64,000 nt of DNA from an uncultured Bacteroidales bacterium. GTDB lineage: Bacteria; Bacteroidota; Bacteroidia; Bacteroidales; P3. This document shows, piece after piece, positions 52,184 to 60,276 of the stretch. Each line of letters opens with the position of its first letter. Within the stretch, counting starts at the first letter, position 1. A model generated the notes under the pieces. That model had not been told where the DNA came from. It saw nothing but the letters and a program-made list of their open reading frames with translations, and searched no databases. Location: NCBI GenBank assembly GCA_900314925.1, contig OMXC01000004.1, positions 44,304-108,303 on the forward strand, read 5' to 3'. Both the position numbers and the translations under genes were made by a program.

Positions 52184-52262
52184 GAGCTGTAAGTTTTAAG
52201 TGGGCTGCCGCAGTCCATCCTGCGCAAGCCACTTAAAACTTAAAGCTTAAAACTTAAAACTA
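52184..52262. repeat. Intercistronic inverted word repeat (AGTTTTA type), copy 2
   Basis: GCTGTAAGTTTTAAGTGG on the left faces AGCCACTTAAAACTTAAAGC on the right around CGCAGTCCATCCTGCGC, giving a stem of about 17 pairs; further TTAAAAC heptamers follow. It is homologous to 40484-40575 and lies between iorA and iorB. Confidence 0.82.
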
Positions 52263-52264
52263 AT

Positions 52265-52828
52265 ATGAAGAAAGACATCATACTTTGCGGCGTAGGCGGC
52301 GACGGCATCGTCTCCGTGGCCAAGATCATCAGCGACGCCGCCCTCAACCTGGGCCTCAACGTCAAGCAGAGCGAAATCCACGGCATGAGCCAGCGCGGCG
52401 GCTCGGTGTTCAGCCACCTCCGCGTCAGCAGCGAGCCCATCTTCGCCGACGTCATCCCCGAAGGCAAGGCCGACATCATCCTCAGCTCCGAGCCCATGGA
52501 GGCCCTGCGCTACCTCACCTTCCTGGCCCCCGACGGCGTGGTCATCACCAACAGCGACCCCTTCGTCAACATCAGCAACTACCCCGACATCGAGAAGGTC
52601 TATGCCGAGCTGAAGAAGCTGCCCAAGCTGGTCTGCTTCAACGCCAACGCCATCGCCAAGGAGATCAACGCCCGCGGCAACATGGTGCTCCTCGGCGCTG
52701 CCGCTCCCTACCTGGAGATTGCCTTCGACGAGCTGGAGAAGGCCATCAAGGCCATCTTCGGCCGCAAGGGCGACGCCGTGGTGGAGACCAACATCAAGGC
52801 CATCCGCGCCGGTCGTGACGCCAAATAA
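52265..52828 (+). CDS. iorB: Indolepyruvate:ferredoxin oxidoreductase, beta subunit
   Basis: The 187-aa protein has GVGGDGIVSVAKII (residues 9-22) and SEIHGMSQRGGSVFSHLR, the marks of the IorB gamma-type domain, and is homologous to KorC. It forms the complex with IorA. It lies 99 bases after iorA with the hairpin repeat between; a strong terminator follows. Confidence 0.93.
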   Translation: MKKDIILCGVGGDGIVSVAKIISDAALNLGLNVKQSEIHGMSQRGGSVFSHLRVSSEPIFADVIPEGKADIILSSEPMEALRYLTFLAPDGVVITNSDPFVNISNYPDIEKVYAELKKLPKLVCFNANAIAKEINARGNMVLLGAAAPYLEIAFDELEKAIKAIFGRKGDAVVETNIKAIRAGRDAK

Positions 52829-52850
52829 AGCGCCGGTACATATACGAAAA

Positions 52851-52882
52851 GATGCGGAGCCCCTGGCCCCGCATCTTTTTTT
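52851..52882 (+). terminator. Intrinsic terminator of iorAB
   Basis: GATGCGG (52851-52857) pairs with CCGCATC (52869-52875), followed by seven T. The A run before it lets it work for the minus-strand gene as well. Confidence 0.9.
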
Positions 52883-52904
52883 CTTTTATAGACATGTTTT
52901 TTAA

Positions 52905-53330
52905 TTATTTGTTATTGACTTCTGCATGTTCTTTGGCTTTGTGGCCTGCCTCCTCGGCACGTTGGCGGCTGGCGCTGACGCGCTCCTGGCTCTGGCGGTG
53001 TAGTTCCTCTTCCTCGCGGGCAATGCGGGCCTTGGTCTGCTCAAGGGTCTCGCCGTCGCGCATCAGGAATTTCTTGACGAAGGCGTCGCTGATGCGGGTG
53101 TAGCCCTCCACCACGCCGTCCTGGATGGCGGTGTAGCCCTTCACCACGCCGTTCTCGATGGCCTTGTAGCCGCTGACCACGCCATCCTCGATCTTCTGGA
53201 AGCCGTTTTTCACCGTGTCGGCCACACGCTGGCTGTTGTTGTCCATAGTCCTTGTGTTTTGCGCTCCAGCCACACCGCTCACGGCAATGGCGGCAAGGAG
53301 CATAATTACTGATTTGAAATTGCGTTTCAT
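52905..53330 (-). CDS. Exported hendecad-repeat protein
   Basis: From ATG 53330 the protein has 141 aa. A signal peptide (1-23, cleavage after AGAQ) is followed by an 11-residue repeat, IEDGVVSGYKA, IENGVVKGYTA, IQDGVVEGYTR, then FVKKFLMRDGETLEQTKARI and a charged helical tail. The family occurs in gut Firmicutes and Bacteroidetes; function unknown. The hendecads predict an amphipathic right-handed coiled coil that could lie on a membrane. Promoter TACTTTTG on the minus strand at 53356-53363. Confidence 0.75.
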   Translation of the reverse strand: MKRNFKSVIMLLAAIAVSGVAGAQNTRTMDNNSQRVADTVKNGFQKIEDGVVSGYKAIENGVVKGYTAIQDGVVEGYTRISDAFVKKFLMRDGETLEQTKARIAREEEELHRQSQERVSASRQRAEEAGHKAKEHAEVNNK

Positions 53331-53355
53331 ATTGATTGTCCTTTGAAATTTTTTG

Positions 53356-53363
53356 CAAAAGTA
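53356..53363 (-). promoter_or_regulatory. Promoter -7 box of the hendecad protein
   Basis: The minus strand reads TACTTTTG, 26 bases before the start codon. Confidence 0.65.
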
Positions 53364-53447
53364 CTCCATTCGACACAAAAACCCGAAAAACGACACCAAA
53401 ACGAACAGACAATATACTAAATAGAACAATCGGCCGTTATTGGGGGT

Positions 53448-54314
53448 ATGGAGAATATTCACGAACAGTTCGAGAGCGCGGTGGCGCTGTGCCACTATGG
53501 CGACGACATCTACCTGGTGGACGACGCGGCGCCGCTCGGCGCCGTGATGCCGCTGGTGGCGGGGCGCGAGATTATGACCGACAAGATTGTCTGCCTGCTG
53601 TGCCGCGGCGGGCACCTCGGCCTGCGGCTCAACTACCACGACCTGCAGCTCACCGCCGGGCAGGTGCTCATAGCCCTGCCGGGAATGATTATCGACACAC
53701 GCGAGGTTAGCCCCGACTTCCGCGCCGCCACGCTGCTGCTCTCCGAGCACTTCACCTCCACCCTCAACCTCGGCAGCCCCTACCGCACGCTGCTCTCCAT
53801 CCAGCGGCAGCCCGTGGCCACGTTGCTCGACGGAATAGAGGAGGCCATGCTCAACTTCTTCGCCATGGTGCGCGGCCTCATCGGACAGCCGTCGCACCCC
53901 AACCTCGGCCACGTGCTGCATCTGCTCTTCGAGGCCTGGTTCTTCGGCTTCGGCCCCTACCTACACAACGCCGAGAGCCAGCGCGTGGCCACCGCCGCCG
54001 AGCTGCACACCGAGCAGTTCCTGCGCCTCGTGGAGCAGCACTTCCGCCAGCAGAACTCGCTCGACTGGTACGCCACCCAACTCAACGTCAGCCCCAAGCG
54101 CCTCAGCATCTGCGTCAAGCAGACCTCGGGCCGCACCGCCACCGAATGGATCGACCGCCACCGCCTGCACGAAGCTACGCGCCTACTGCGCCAGGGCCAC
54201 CTCTCGGTCAAGGAGGTCGCCGCCGCCCTCGGCTTCCCCAACCAGTCAGCCTTCGGCACCTGGTTCAAGCGCCAAACCGGCACCAGCCCCAGCCACACGA
54301 AAGGCGCTCAATGA
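53448..54314 (+). CDS. AraC family transcription regulator
   Basis: The 288-aa protein has an N-terminal cupin-like sensing part (residues 1-150) and a C-terminal double helix-turn-helix (about 195-282: SLDWYATQLNVSPKRLSICVK, LSVKEVAAALGFPNQSAFGTWFKRQTGTSP). The last residues, SHTKGAQ, replace the usual SPxxYR end, and right after the stop comes the truncated antiporter, so the 3' end may be a deletion joint. Divergent from the hendecad protein gene, which it may control. Confidence 0.87.
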   Translation: MENIHEQFESAVALCHYGDDIYLVDDAAPLGAVMPLVAGREIMTDKIVCLLCRGGHLGLRLNYHDLQLTAGQVLIALPGMIIDTREVSPDFRAATLLLSEHFTSTLNLGSPYRTLLSIQRQPVATLLDGIEEAMLNFFAMVRGLIGQPSHPNLGHVLHLLFEAWFFGFGPYLHNAESQRVATAAELHTEQFLRLVEQHFRQQNSLDWYATQLNVSPKRLSICVKQTSGRTATEWIDRHRLHEATRLLRQGHLSVKEVAAALGFPNQSAFGTWFKRQTGTSPSHTKGAQ

Positions 54315-54345
54315 CGCCACCCGCACCAGCACCTACTACGCCCTG

Positions 54346-55122
54346 GTGGTGGGCAACAGCAAGTTCGTCCACCGGCGCTCCACGCGCAATTTCTTCGACG
54401 GCATCACCTGGCTGGCACAGCTCTCCATGTTCCTCACCCTCGGCCTGCTGGTGAACCCCAGCGAGCTGAAGGATGTACTGGTGCCGGGTCTCGTCATCAG
54501 CTTCGTGATGATATTCGTCACCCGCCCCTTGAGCGTATTTCTCTCGCTGGCTCCGTTCCGCAGATACACCCTCCGCGACCGTCTCTTCGTCTCGTGGGTG
54601 GGGCTGCGCGGCGCCGTGCCCATCACCTTCGCCATCACCTGCCGTGCAGCCGGCCTGCCACACGGCGACGTGATGTTCAACATCGTCTTCCTCTGCACGC
54701 TGGTGAGCCTCGTGGTGCAGGGCACCACACTGCCCCTGATGGCACGCTGGCTGGGAGTCTCCGAACCACCCGCAGAGCCTCAGCAAGCCGCCTCGCAGGA
54801 CTTCGACATCGACTTCCCCGAGGAGATCAAGTCCTCGACGAGCGACATCGAGATTACCGAGGCCATGCTCGAACACGGTGCCCACCTGATGGACCTCCGC
54901 CTGCCGGAGAAGACCTTGGCCATCATGGTCAAGCGCGGCGAGAGCTACTTCGTGCCCACAGGCAAGACCCTCCTGCATCCAGGCGACCGCCTGATGGTGC
55001 TCAGCGACAACCAGCAGGCCCTCGACGACACCCTCCAGCGCCTCGGCGCATCTGCGCCCGCCGATGCCCCCAAACCACCCAAACGCCCCTGGTACAGCGT
55101 CCTCTTCGACGACAGCGAGTAG
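54346..55122 (+). pseudogene. K+/H+ antiporter (NhaP2/CvrA-like), N-terminally truncated
   Basis: The frame begins at about codon 290 of a normal antiporter. Homology (YYALVVGNSKFVHRRSTRNFFDG) starts upstream of the GTG at 54346, at about 54310, exactly where the AraC gene ends. It keeps the last membrane helices (MFLTLGLLVNPSEL, GLRGAVPITFAI) and a C-terminal TrkA-C domain (LRLPEKTLAIMVKRGESYFV, LLHPGDRLMVLS). Most of the transport domain is missing, so it cannot be active alone. Confidence 0.8.
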
Positions 55123-55303
55123 CAACGCACTATAGGTGCCTTCCGTGAAACGTCGTCCGCAAGCTTGCGCCCATACTATCGGGTTGTCAAGTGCAGGGGC
55201 TTTAGCCCCGTATTGAAAAAAAACGCCCGCTGCATCATACTGAAAAGCAATACTATTATAGGAAATCTCTAAAAAGTTTTCCTTTTTTTTGTTACTTTTT
55301 CCC

Positions 55304-55311
55304 TATTTTTG
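55304..55311 (+). promoter_or_regulatory. Promoter -7 box of the second ECF operon
   Basis: TATTTTTG lies 82 bases before the sigma gene start. Confidence 0.65.
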
Positions 55312-55392
55312 CAACTAATTATATAGAGCCCCCTCAGAATGGGCGGACAAAAAAAAGAAGATGACAGGACAAAGAATGGGTTGATAACCTGA

Positions 55393-55902
55393 ATGAAACC
55401 CGACGAGCGCCAAAAGACCGAATTCCTCCAGATGCTCAGCCAGTGCGAAGGCATCCTGATAAAGGTATGCCTTTACTTCACCCGCCGTCGCCCCTGCGAC
55501 TTCCGCGACCTCTACCAGGAAATCGTCTGCACACTCTGGGAATTATGGCCAACTTTCCGCAGAGAAAGCAAACCCGCCACCTGGGTCACCCGCATCGCCC
55601 TCAACGTCGCCGGTCAAGATATACGCAAGCGCAAACGCATGCCCCTCTTCGTGGAATACGACGAGAACATCCACGACATCATCTCCGACGAAGCCACCGA
55701 CCTCCGCTACCAGCCACTCTACCGCCTCATCGACAACCTACAGGACGACTACGACCGCTAGCTTCTCTTCCTCTACATCGACCGCCACCCACTCCGCGAA
55801 ATAGCCGAGATCACAGGCACCACCGAAGCCGCCGTCAAACAACGCCTCTACCGCATCCGACAACAGTTGATAGAAATAAAGAACCAAGACAATGAATACT
55901 GA
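55393..55902 (+). pseudogene. ECF sigma factor interrupted by an in-frame amber codon
   Basis: The first 122 codons encode region 2 (FRDLYQEIVCTLWELWPTF, WVTRIALNVAGQDIRKRKR). A TAG at 55759-55761 follows NLQDDYDR. The same frame then goes on with LLFLYIDRHPLREIAEITG and AAVKQRLYRIRQQLIEIK, a complete region 4, to the TGA at 55900-55902. Without the TAG it would be a normal ECF factor of about 169 aa. It is either a fresh nonsense mutation, a suppressed stop, or a sequencing error. The next gene overlaps its end. Confidence 0.85.
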
Positions 55903-56575
55903 CACACTCACACCATCACGCATTGACGCATTCGAGGAAGACCCCGTCTTCGCCGACCTCCAGACCCTCTGGGACGAGCAGTCCCGCCGCATCGACCATA
56001 TCCTTGCCGCCCACCCCGAAGCCCGTCCTGTCCGTCTCAACCTCCGGCACTGCCGCTCCTGGCGCCGTCGCGTCATGTCAGAATACATCATACTCGCCAT
56101 ACTCAACATCGCCGCCGGCATATACACTCTCTTCACCTTCCTGCCCGACCACTACATCCTCATCCGCATCACCGGCATTGTCCTCGCCTCCACCAACGCC
56201 TTCCTCGCTGTCCACAGTCTCTGCTTCTATTTCGTCATCCGCCGTCACGATCCCACCCGGGTCTCCGTCGCCCGCATGTCGCGCTTCATCCGCCGCATGC
56301 ACATGGAGCCCCACTATGCACCACGTCCCGACAACAAGCACAGGAAATCCATAAGACATAGCGTATATGAGGCCAAAAGCACCGTACAAACTTTCAATTC
56401 TCCATTCTCAATTTTCAATTTCCCACAGGTCGCCGCCGTCAGCGCCGCCGCCCTCGTCGTCTTTGTCTGCATTTCATGCACTCCTGTGGGCGACGGACAC
56501 GCCATGACCAAGGCCGACCGCGCCGAGCGCACTGTAGCCTTAGAGCATGTCGACTCAATGATTTCACAGATATGA
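55892..56575 (+). CDS. Membrane protein of the second ECF cassette, possible anti-sigma partner
   Basis: The 227-aa protein has a cytoplasmic N-terminus (1-70), two close membrane helices (YIILAILNIAAGIYTLFTF, ITGIVLASTNAFLAVHSLCF), a soluble part, and a third hydrophobic segment (AAVSAAALVVFVCISC) near residue 195. It overlaps the sigma gene by 11 bases. Heptamer words (56392-56419) encode TFNSPFSIFNFP just before the last helix. Bacteroidetes ECF operons often have such a gene; no motif proves anti-sigma function. Confidence 0.65.
   Translation: MNTDTLTPSRIDAFEEDPVFADLQTLWDEQSRRIDHILAAHPEARPVRLNLRHCRSWRRRVMSEYIILAILNIAAGIYTLFTFLPDHYILIRITGIVLASTNAFLAVHSLCFYFVIRRHDPTRVSVARMSRFIRRMHMEPHYAPRPDNKHRKSIRHSVYEAKSTVQTFNSPFSIFNFPQVAAVSAAALVVFVCISCTPVGDGHAMTKADRAERTVALEHVDSMISQI
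56392..56419 (+). repeat. Four heptamers YYTCMAT inside a coding region
   Basis: Units TTTCAAT, TCTCCAT, TCTCAAT, TTTCAAT lie in frame in the ECF-cassette membrane protein. The same words (TCAATTT) fill the 5S-23S spacer at 63811-63899. Confidence 0.75.
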
Positions 56576-57054
56576 AACGCGCCTGGCTCATAACAATCAT
56601 CATCTGTCTCGTCCTTCTCGGAGGGGGGGGGGCTGTACTGCTCCTCCCGCAAGTCGTTCCCTTCGACCAGTGCAGCGACGTGTACAAACGGTACGCAGAC
56701 ATGGACGGTGTTGATGCCACGTTTATTAAGGATTACAAAGTAAATGACACAGTAACAGTTAGAGCGACATTGCTTGAAACAAAAGACACCACCCTGTGGG
56801 ATAGTATGTGTTGCAATTTCGGCATCTCACTTTTCTCGATGTATCCCAAAGAATATCGAGAGGGCATGTCTCTCGAACATTCATTTGGCCAACATATCAT
56901 TATTGATACTAATGCGGCCAACCAAGGAAATGTGAATTACAAGACCCTGGTGGTTTTTTCTCACTTAAATAAATCTATGTGTATCTTCCATGATATTGAC
57001 GACCTACAATACAATGCAATAATAAATAAGAAACACAATGATATAACCCTTTAA
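56572..57054 (+). CDS. Small membrane-anchored protein, ECF-cassette paralog 2
   Basis: From ATG 56572, overlapping the preceding stop by four bases, the protein has 160 aa. One N-terminal helix (TIIICLVLLGGGGAVLLL) precedes an exported domain that is paralogous to 37235-37702 (see there). The GGGG tract is encoded by a run of nine G (56624-56632), which could be prone to slippage and phase variation. Family not recognised. Confidence 0.65.
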   Translation: MKRAWLITIIICLVLLGGGGAVLLLPQVVPFDQCSDVYKRYADMDGVDATFIKDYKVNDTVTVRATLLETKDTTLWDSMCCNFGISLFSMYPKEYREGMSLEHSFGQHIIIDTNAANQGNVNYKTLVVFSHLNKSMCIFHDIDDLQYNAIINKKHNDITL

Positions 57055-57065
57055 ATCATAATCAC

Positions 57066-57476
57066 ATGAAGAAAAACCTAATGTCAGTTGCACTATTTGC
57101 AGTGCTTGCAACAATGGCTGTCAGCTGCCAAAAAGAAAATGTCGTGGAGCCTAACCCGACAACCACCGAGGCTGTTTCAATTCGTACTGTACAGTACACT
57201 GTCGATGGTGTTGAACAATTCATCACCCTCTATGGTGATGAAGAGTGGGACGTCTTCGTCGACAAAATGATGTCATTGGCCCGACAGGGGTATGATGTCA
57301 GTATCTGCGACAAAAGTATTGTTTCACATGGCACTCACACCAAAGACGTGCAAACGTTTACTACCACAAGCCAATCGGAAGCGAAAGCGTGGGCAAAAGA
57401 TATGGTCAACCAGGGATATACCGTTGATACGACGTATAAAGATGGCGTATACTATTGTGTTGCCATCCGTAAATAA
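57066..57476 (+). CDS. Small lipoprotein of unknown function
   Basis: The 136-aa protein has a lipobox (MAVSCQ, Cys at 21). The mature part (VQYTVDGVEQFITLYGDEEWDVFVDKM, then a basic-acidic alternation) is not a family I know. It begins 12 bases after the anchored paralog, in the same operon. Confidence 0.65.
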   Translation: MKKNLMSVALFAVLATMAVSCQKENVVEPNPTTTEAVSIRTVQYTVDGVEQFITLYGDEEWDVFVDKMMSLARQGYDVSICDKSIVSHGTHTKDVQTFTTTSQSEAKAWAKDMVNQGYTVDTTYKDGVYYCVAIRK

Positions 57477-57544
57477 AGTAATAGCAAACTTTCTACGGTA
57501 ATGTTTGCACAAACCCTTTAAGCTGTATGTATTTCATCTGACGA

Positions 57545-57673
57545 AGCCCCGCACAAGTTTGGTGCGCCGTTGTGTCGGGGCAAAAAGAAAGGGTGCCTAT
57601 GCAGGGAGAGTGTGATTGTTATTTTGAAGCTCACAACTCACTCTTCCCTGCCATCCCGCACCCAAGGCATAGG
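57545..57673 (+). ncRNA. Candidate structured RNA in a 307-base gap
   Basis: Two stacked structures: GCCCCGCACAA (57545-57555) pairs with TTGTGTCGGGGC with one bulge; then CCTATGC (57596-57602) pairs with GCATAGG (57667-57673) around an inner stem GCAGGGAGAGTG (57601-57612) with CACTCTTCCCTGC (57639-57651). No T tail and no open frame of note. It may be a leader of the next lipoprotein gene. No known riboswitch class was recognised; the gap 57477-57783 holds nothing else. Confidence 0.4.
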
Positions 57674-57783
57674 GTTTCTACTCTACATGTTCTAATAACG
57701 CATATAGTCCAATTATATTATACGCTTATTGCAGAGCGTGGCACCAAGACATTAACTATCAGTCACCATAAATAAATAAGAAA

Positions 57784-58263
57784 ATGAAAAAGAATCATTC
57801 AATTATAGCCATGATGTTACTTGCAATTGGCATGTTCGGTGTGACATCTTGTGAAAAAACGAATTTCGACAACGACAAAATGTACCAGCAATCAACCTCG
57901 AAAACAATACCAGATGATGATGGGTGGGGATTGCACAACAAACTCGTAACCATAAACGGAGAATACGAATGTATCCCCGAGCCATTTGACTGTTTTGACG
58001 AAATACTTATCACCATAAAGGATACAACTGATGACCCAAGCACCCCACCACACAAAGGTATCTCTTCGCTGGACATGAGTGTTATTAAAAGTAACATTGA
58101 AATATACGCCACGAATTATCCAATCATACTTGACAATCTCAAGTCTGAAGATTATTCACTACGTGAATTACCCTCGGCGATACCATCAAAGAAAATATAC
58201 GGTTTATACAATACTAAAGACGAGGAACATATTGTTTACTCATTCCAGTTTGCTGTAAAATAA
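57784..58263 (+). CDS. Small lipoprotein of unknown function
   Basis: The 159-aa protein has a signal peptide with lipobox VTSCEK (Cys at about 23). The acidic mature part (PDDDGWGLHNKL, CIPEPFDCFDEILITIKD) has two more Cys. I do not recognise it. AT-rich compared with the genes before 56570. It lies between the structured gap and the DUF4221 gene. Confidence 0.6.
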   Translation: MKKNHSIIAMMLLAIGMFGVTSCEKTNFDNDKMYQQSTSKTIPDDDGWGLHNKLVTINGEYECIPEPFDCFDEILITIKDTTDDPSTPPHKGISSLDMSVIKSNIEIYATNYPIILDNLKSEDYSLRELPSAIPSKKIYGLYNTKDEEHIVYSFQFAVK

Positions 58264-58271
58264 TCTTTCGC

Positions 58272-58300
58272 GAGCCATGGGGCTTGTATCCCCATGGCTC
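58272..58300 (+). promoter_or_regulatory. Perfect 11-bp hairpin before the DUF4221 gene
   Basis: GAGCCATGGGG, loop CTTGTAT, CCCCATGGCTC. There is no T tail, so it is more likely an RNA-stabilising or attenuating hairpin than a terminator. The ATG inside it is not the start of the next gene. Confidence 0.5.
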
Positions 58301-58311
58301 CTACAACAGTT

Positions 58312-59373
58312 ATGAACAAAGCTAAAATTTTAGGCATCCTACTTCTTGTCTTGATTAGTGGCTGTAAAAGAATTATGCCAAAAGACTCTTCTCTATTTCT
58401 TGTCGAGGAGGCCTCAATCCCTGTTGCGTATTCACGCCCCAAAATCGTAAAAGAAGGTGACTCTGAGAAAATAATCTATATTTCTGACAATAAAAGATCC
58501 CTATTGAAGAGCGATTTTGTTTCTGGGCATGTGGACACATTGGTGGCGGGAACACATCAAAAGATTATAGACTTTTGTTTCAACGAGAGTGACGGTTCTG
58601 TGTTCTGTTTGCTATGGGACTGGTCAATCGTGGATAATAGATCAGGAGCCGTCTTGACTTGTCCTCGCTGTGATAATAACGGCATAGAGTGCCAATGGGA
58701 AGGCCTTCAGGACTACAAGCCATTTATGGTAGATGGCAATTTAATTTATACAGGATTAATGCCCACAGGAGGATTTATAAACCCCGAATATGACATTCTA
58801 CCATTTTATCGTGATTGTTTAAACATAGGTATTTGGAGAAAAGACAGCAACAACACGGTCATCTTTGAGAAATCAATAGGACAGAAACCATCGGATCAAC
58901 CGAACTTTTATGTAGATGATTGCTACCAAACTGCTTTCAACCTCAAAAAATCAATTATTGTCGCTGGAACAGAATTGTCAGAGTGTGTCTTGGCTTTTGA
59001 CATTGACGGCAAATGGATTGGAGAACAAAAGATGACCTCTTTTTTATATAAAAAGCCCGACTCTGCCTCATTTGAAGCGAACCGCTCCGCGAATAAGAAA
59101 ATACAATATTGGAAAACAAATGCTCTTTTTCGTGGGATTTATTACGATAAGTACCGAAATCTGTATTACAGAGTATTGATTTTGCCAGAACAGATTGAAA
59201 ATACTTTCGTGAAACACAAGCAGAATTGGGTGTTGATTGTCGCCGATAGTGTTTTGTCAAAGAAGTATGAAGTCCTGTTCAATGGGGACGAATATAAACC
59301 AAGCCTGTTGATTGGGCAGAAAGGAGTATATATTGAAAAAAATGAAAAGATGGATCTGTTTGTTTTTGATTGA
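58312..59373 (+). CDS. DUF4221 family lipoprotein
   Basis: From ATG 58312 the protein has 353 aa with a lipobox (LISGCK). The mature part has the beta-propeller-like layout of DUF4221 proteins, common in Bacteroides (IIDFCFNESDGSVFCLLWD, GNLIYTGLMPTGG, GIYYDKYRNLYYRVLILP). An upstream in-frame ATG at 58294 lies in the hairpin and is less likely. Function unknown. The next gene overlaps its end by 32 bases. Confidence 0.78.
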   Translation: MNKAKILGILLLVLISGCKRIMPKDSSLFLVEEASIPVAYSRPKIVKEGDSEKIIYISDNKRSLLKSDFVSGHVDTLVAGTHQKIIDFCFNESDGSVFCLLWDWSIVDNRSGAVLTCPRCDNNGIECQWEGLQDYKPFMVDGNLIYTGLMPTGGFINPEYDILPFYRDCLNIGIWRKDSNNTVIFEKSIGQKPSDQPNFYVDDCYQTAFNLKKSIIVAGTELSECVLAFDIDGKWIGEQKMTSFLYKKPDSASFEANRSANKKIQYWKTNALFRGIYYDKYRNLYYRVLILPEQIENTFVKHKQNWVLIVADSVLSKKYEVLFNGDEYKPSLLIGQKGVYIEKNEKMDLFVFD

Positions 59374-59752
59374 ACTGGTTATGTTTATTTCCTGCTCACC
59401 ACAAAGCAAAGACAATGAAGCCATGCTGTTCTCTTGGTATACAGAGCAGATCAATCTAAGTATTGGCAACGATATACAGCATGTCATAATAGTGCCGAAT
59501 GAATCTTGTAATGGGTGTAGGTCTATAGTTTCTAAATATAGCTTTGCAAAAAAAAACAATGAGATAATCATTGTCTCAAACAAGATTGCACCACAGTTTA
59601 AAGACTGTCCAGTAAAAATTGACAGCATGGCAATTTGTGATAAACTTAACTGGGAATATGCTAACATTATAGAAGTATTTATAAATCACGGTGTATGTGA
59701 TAGCGTGAAAGATTATGATGCAGAAGAAACTGTAAAAAGATTCCATGCATAA
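59342..59752 (+). CDS. Small lipoprotein with CNGC pair, thioredoxin-like candidate
   Basis: From ATG 59342 the protein has 136 aa. Lipobox VMFISCS. HVIIVPNESCNGCRSIVSKY puts a CxxC after a beta strand, as in thiol-redox proteins that pair with DUF4221 genes. IEVFINHGVCDSV is a late strand. The fold is not certain. Confidence 0.6.
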   Translation: MKRWICLFLIELVMFISCSPQSKDNEAMLFSWYTEQINLSIGNDIQHVIIVPNESCNGCRSIVSKYSFAKKNNEIIIVSNKIAPQFKDCPVKIDSMAICDKLNWEYANIIEVFINHGVCDSVKDYDAEETVKRFHA

Positions 59753-59832
59753 ACTAACATTTCAGGACAAGATCCTCTTAGGTACAATAATATCCTTCGG
59801 TCTGCGTTTATCGTAGGCAAACAAGGATAATT

Positions 59833-60276
59833 ATGGCAAAGAGAATACTTTTGGGGCTTGCGCTGTTGATGCTGGTAGCCGCATGCGGTGGCCATCAGCG
59901 TCGTGCCGACGCCGCCCAACCCGAGGTGGTAGCCAGCTTCCTGCTGGGCGCCGGCGCCGAGCTGCGCCTGCTCTCCGACGGCAACCTCACGCAACTTGAG
60001 CTCTACTACGGCGGCGACCTGCAGGAGCTCGTCGGCACCGCCAACACCGACTACGTCCACAACGACAGCGGCCAGATAACACTTGACACCATCACGGACA
60101 CCGCGCTGGCTCCAGCCTACGTGGTCCGCACCTTCGACCGCTCGTCGACCTACGGCGCCGAGGTATGGTACGTCCTCTACCCCTACCGCCGCGACGACCC
60201 CGACGGCCCGTGGAACATCGTCAAGGTGCCTGATGAGAAACCCACGCTGCAGAGCGTGGAACAATACATACGCTGA
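59833..60276 (+). CDS. Small lipoprotein of unknown function
   Basis: The 147-aa protein has a lipobox (LVAACGG). The mature part is beta-rich (AELRLLSDGNLTQLELYYGG, YVVRTFDRSSTYGAEVWYVLYPY). GC content returns to the high level of the main chromosome here, in contrast to 57000-59800. The next gene starts on the last base of its stop (TGATG), which suggests coupling with the symporter. Confidence 0.65.
   Translation: MAKRILLGLALLMLVAACGGHQRRADAAQPEVVASFLLGAGAELRLLSDGNLTQLELYYGGDLQELVGTANTDYVHNDSGQITLDTITDTALAPAYVVRTFDRSSTYGAEVWYVLYPYRRDDPDGPWNIVKVPDEKPTLQSVEQYIR

Noticed and set aside
59752..59832. tRNA or small RNA in the gap before the 59833 lipoprotein gene
   Set aside because: No cloverleaf or stable stem could be drawn.
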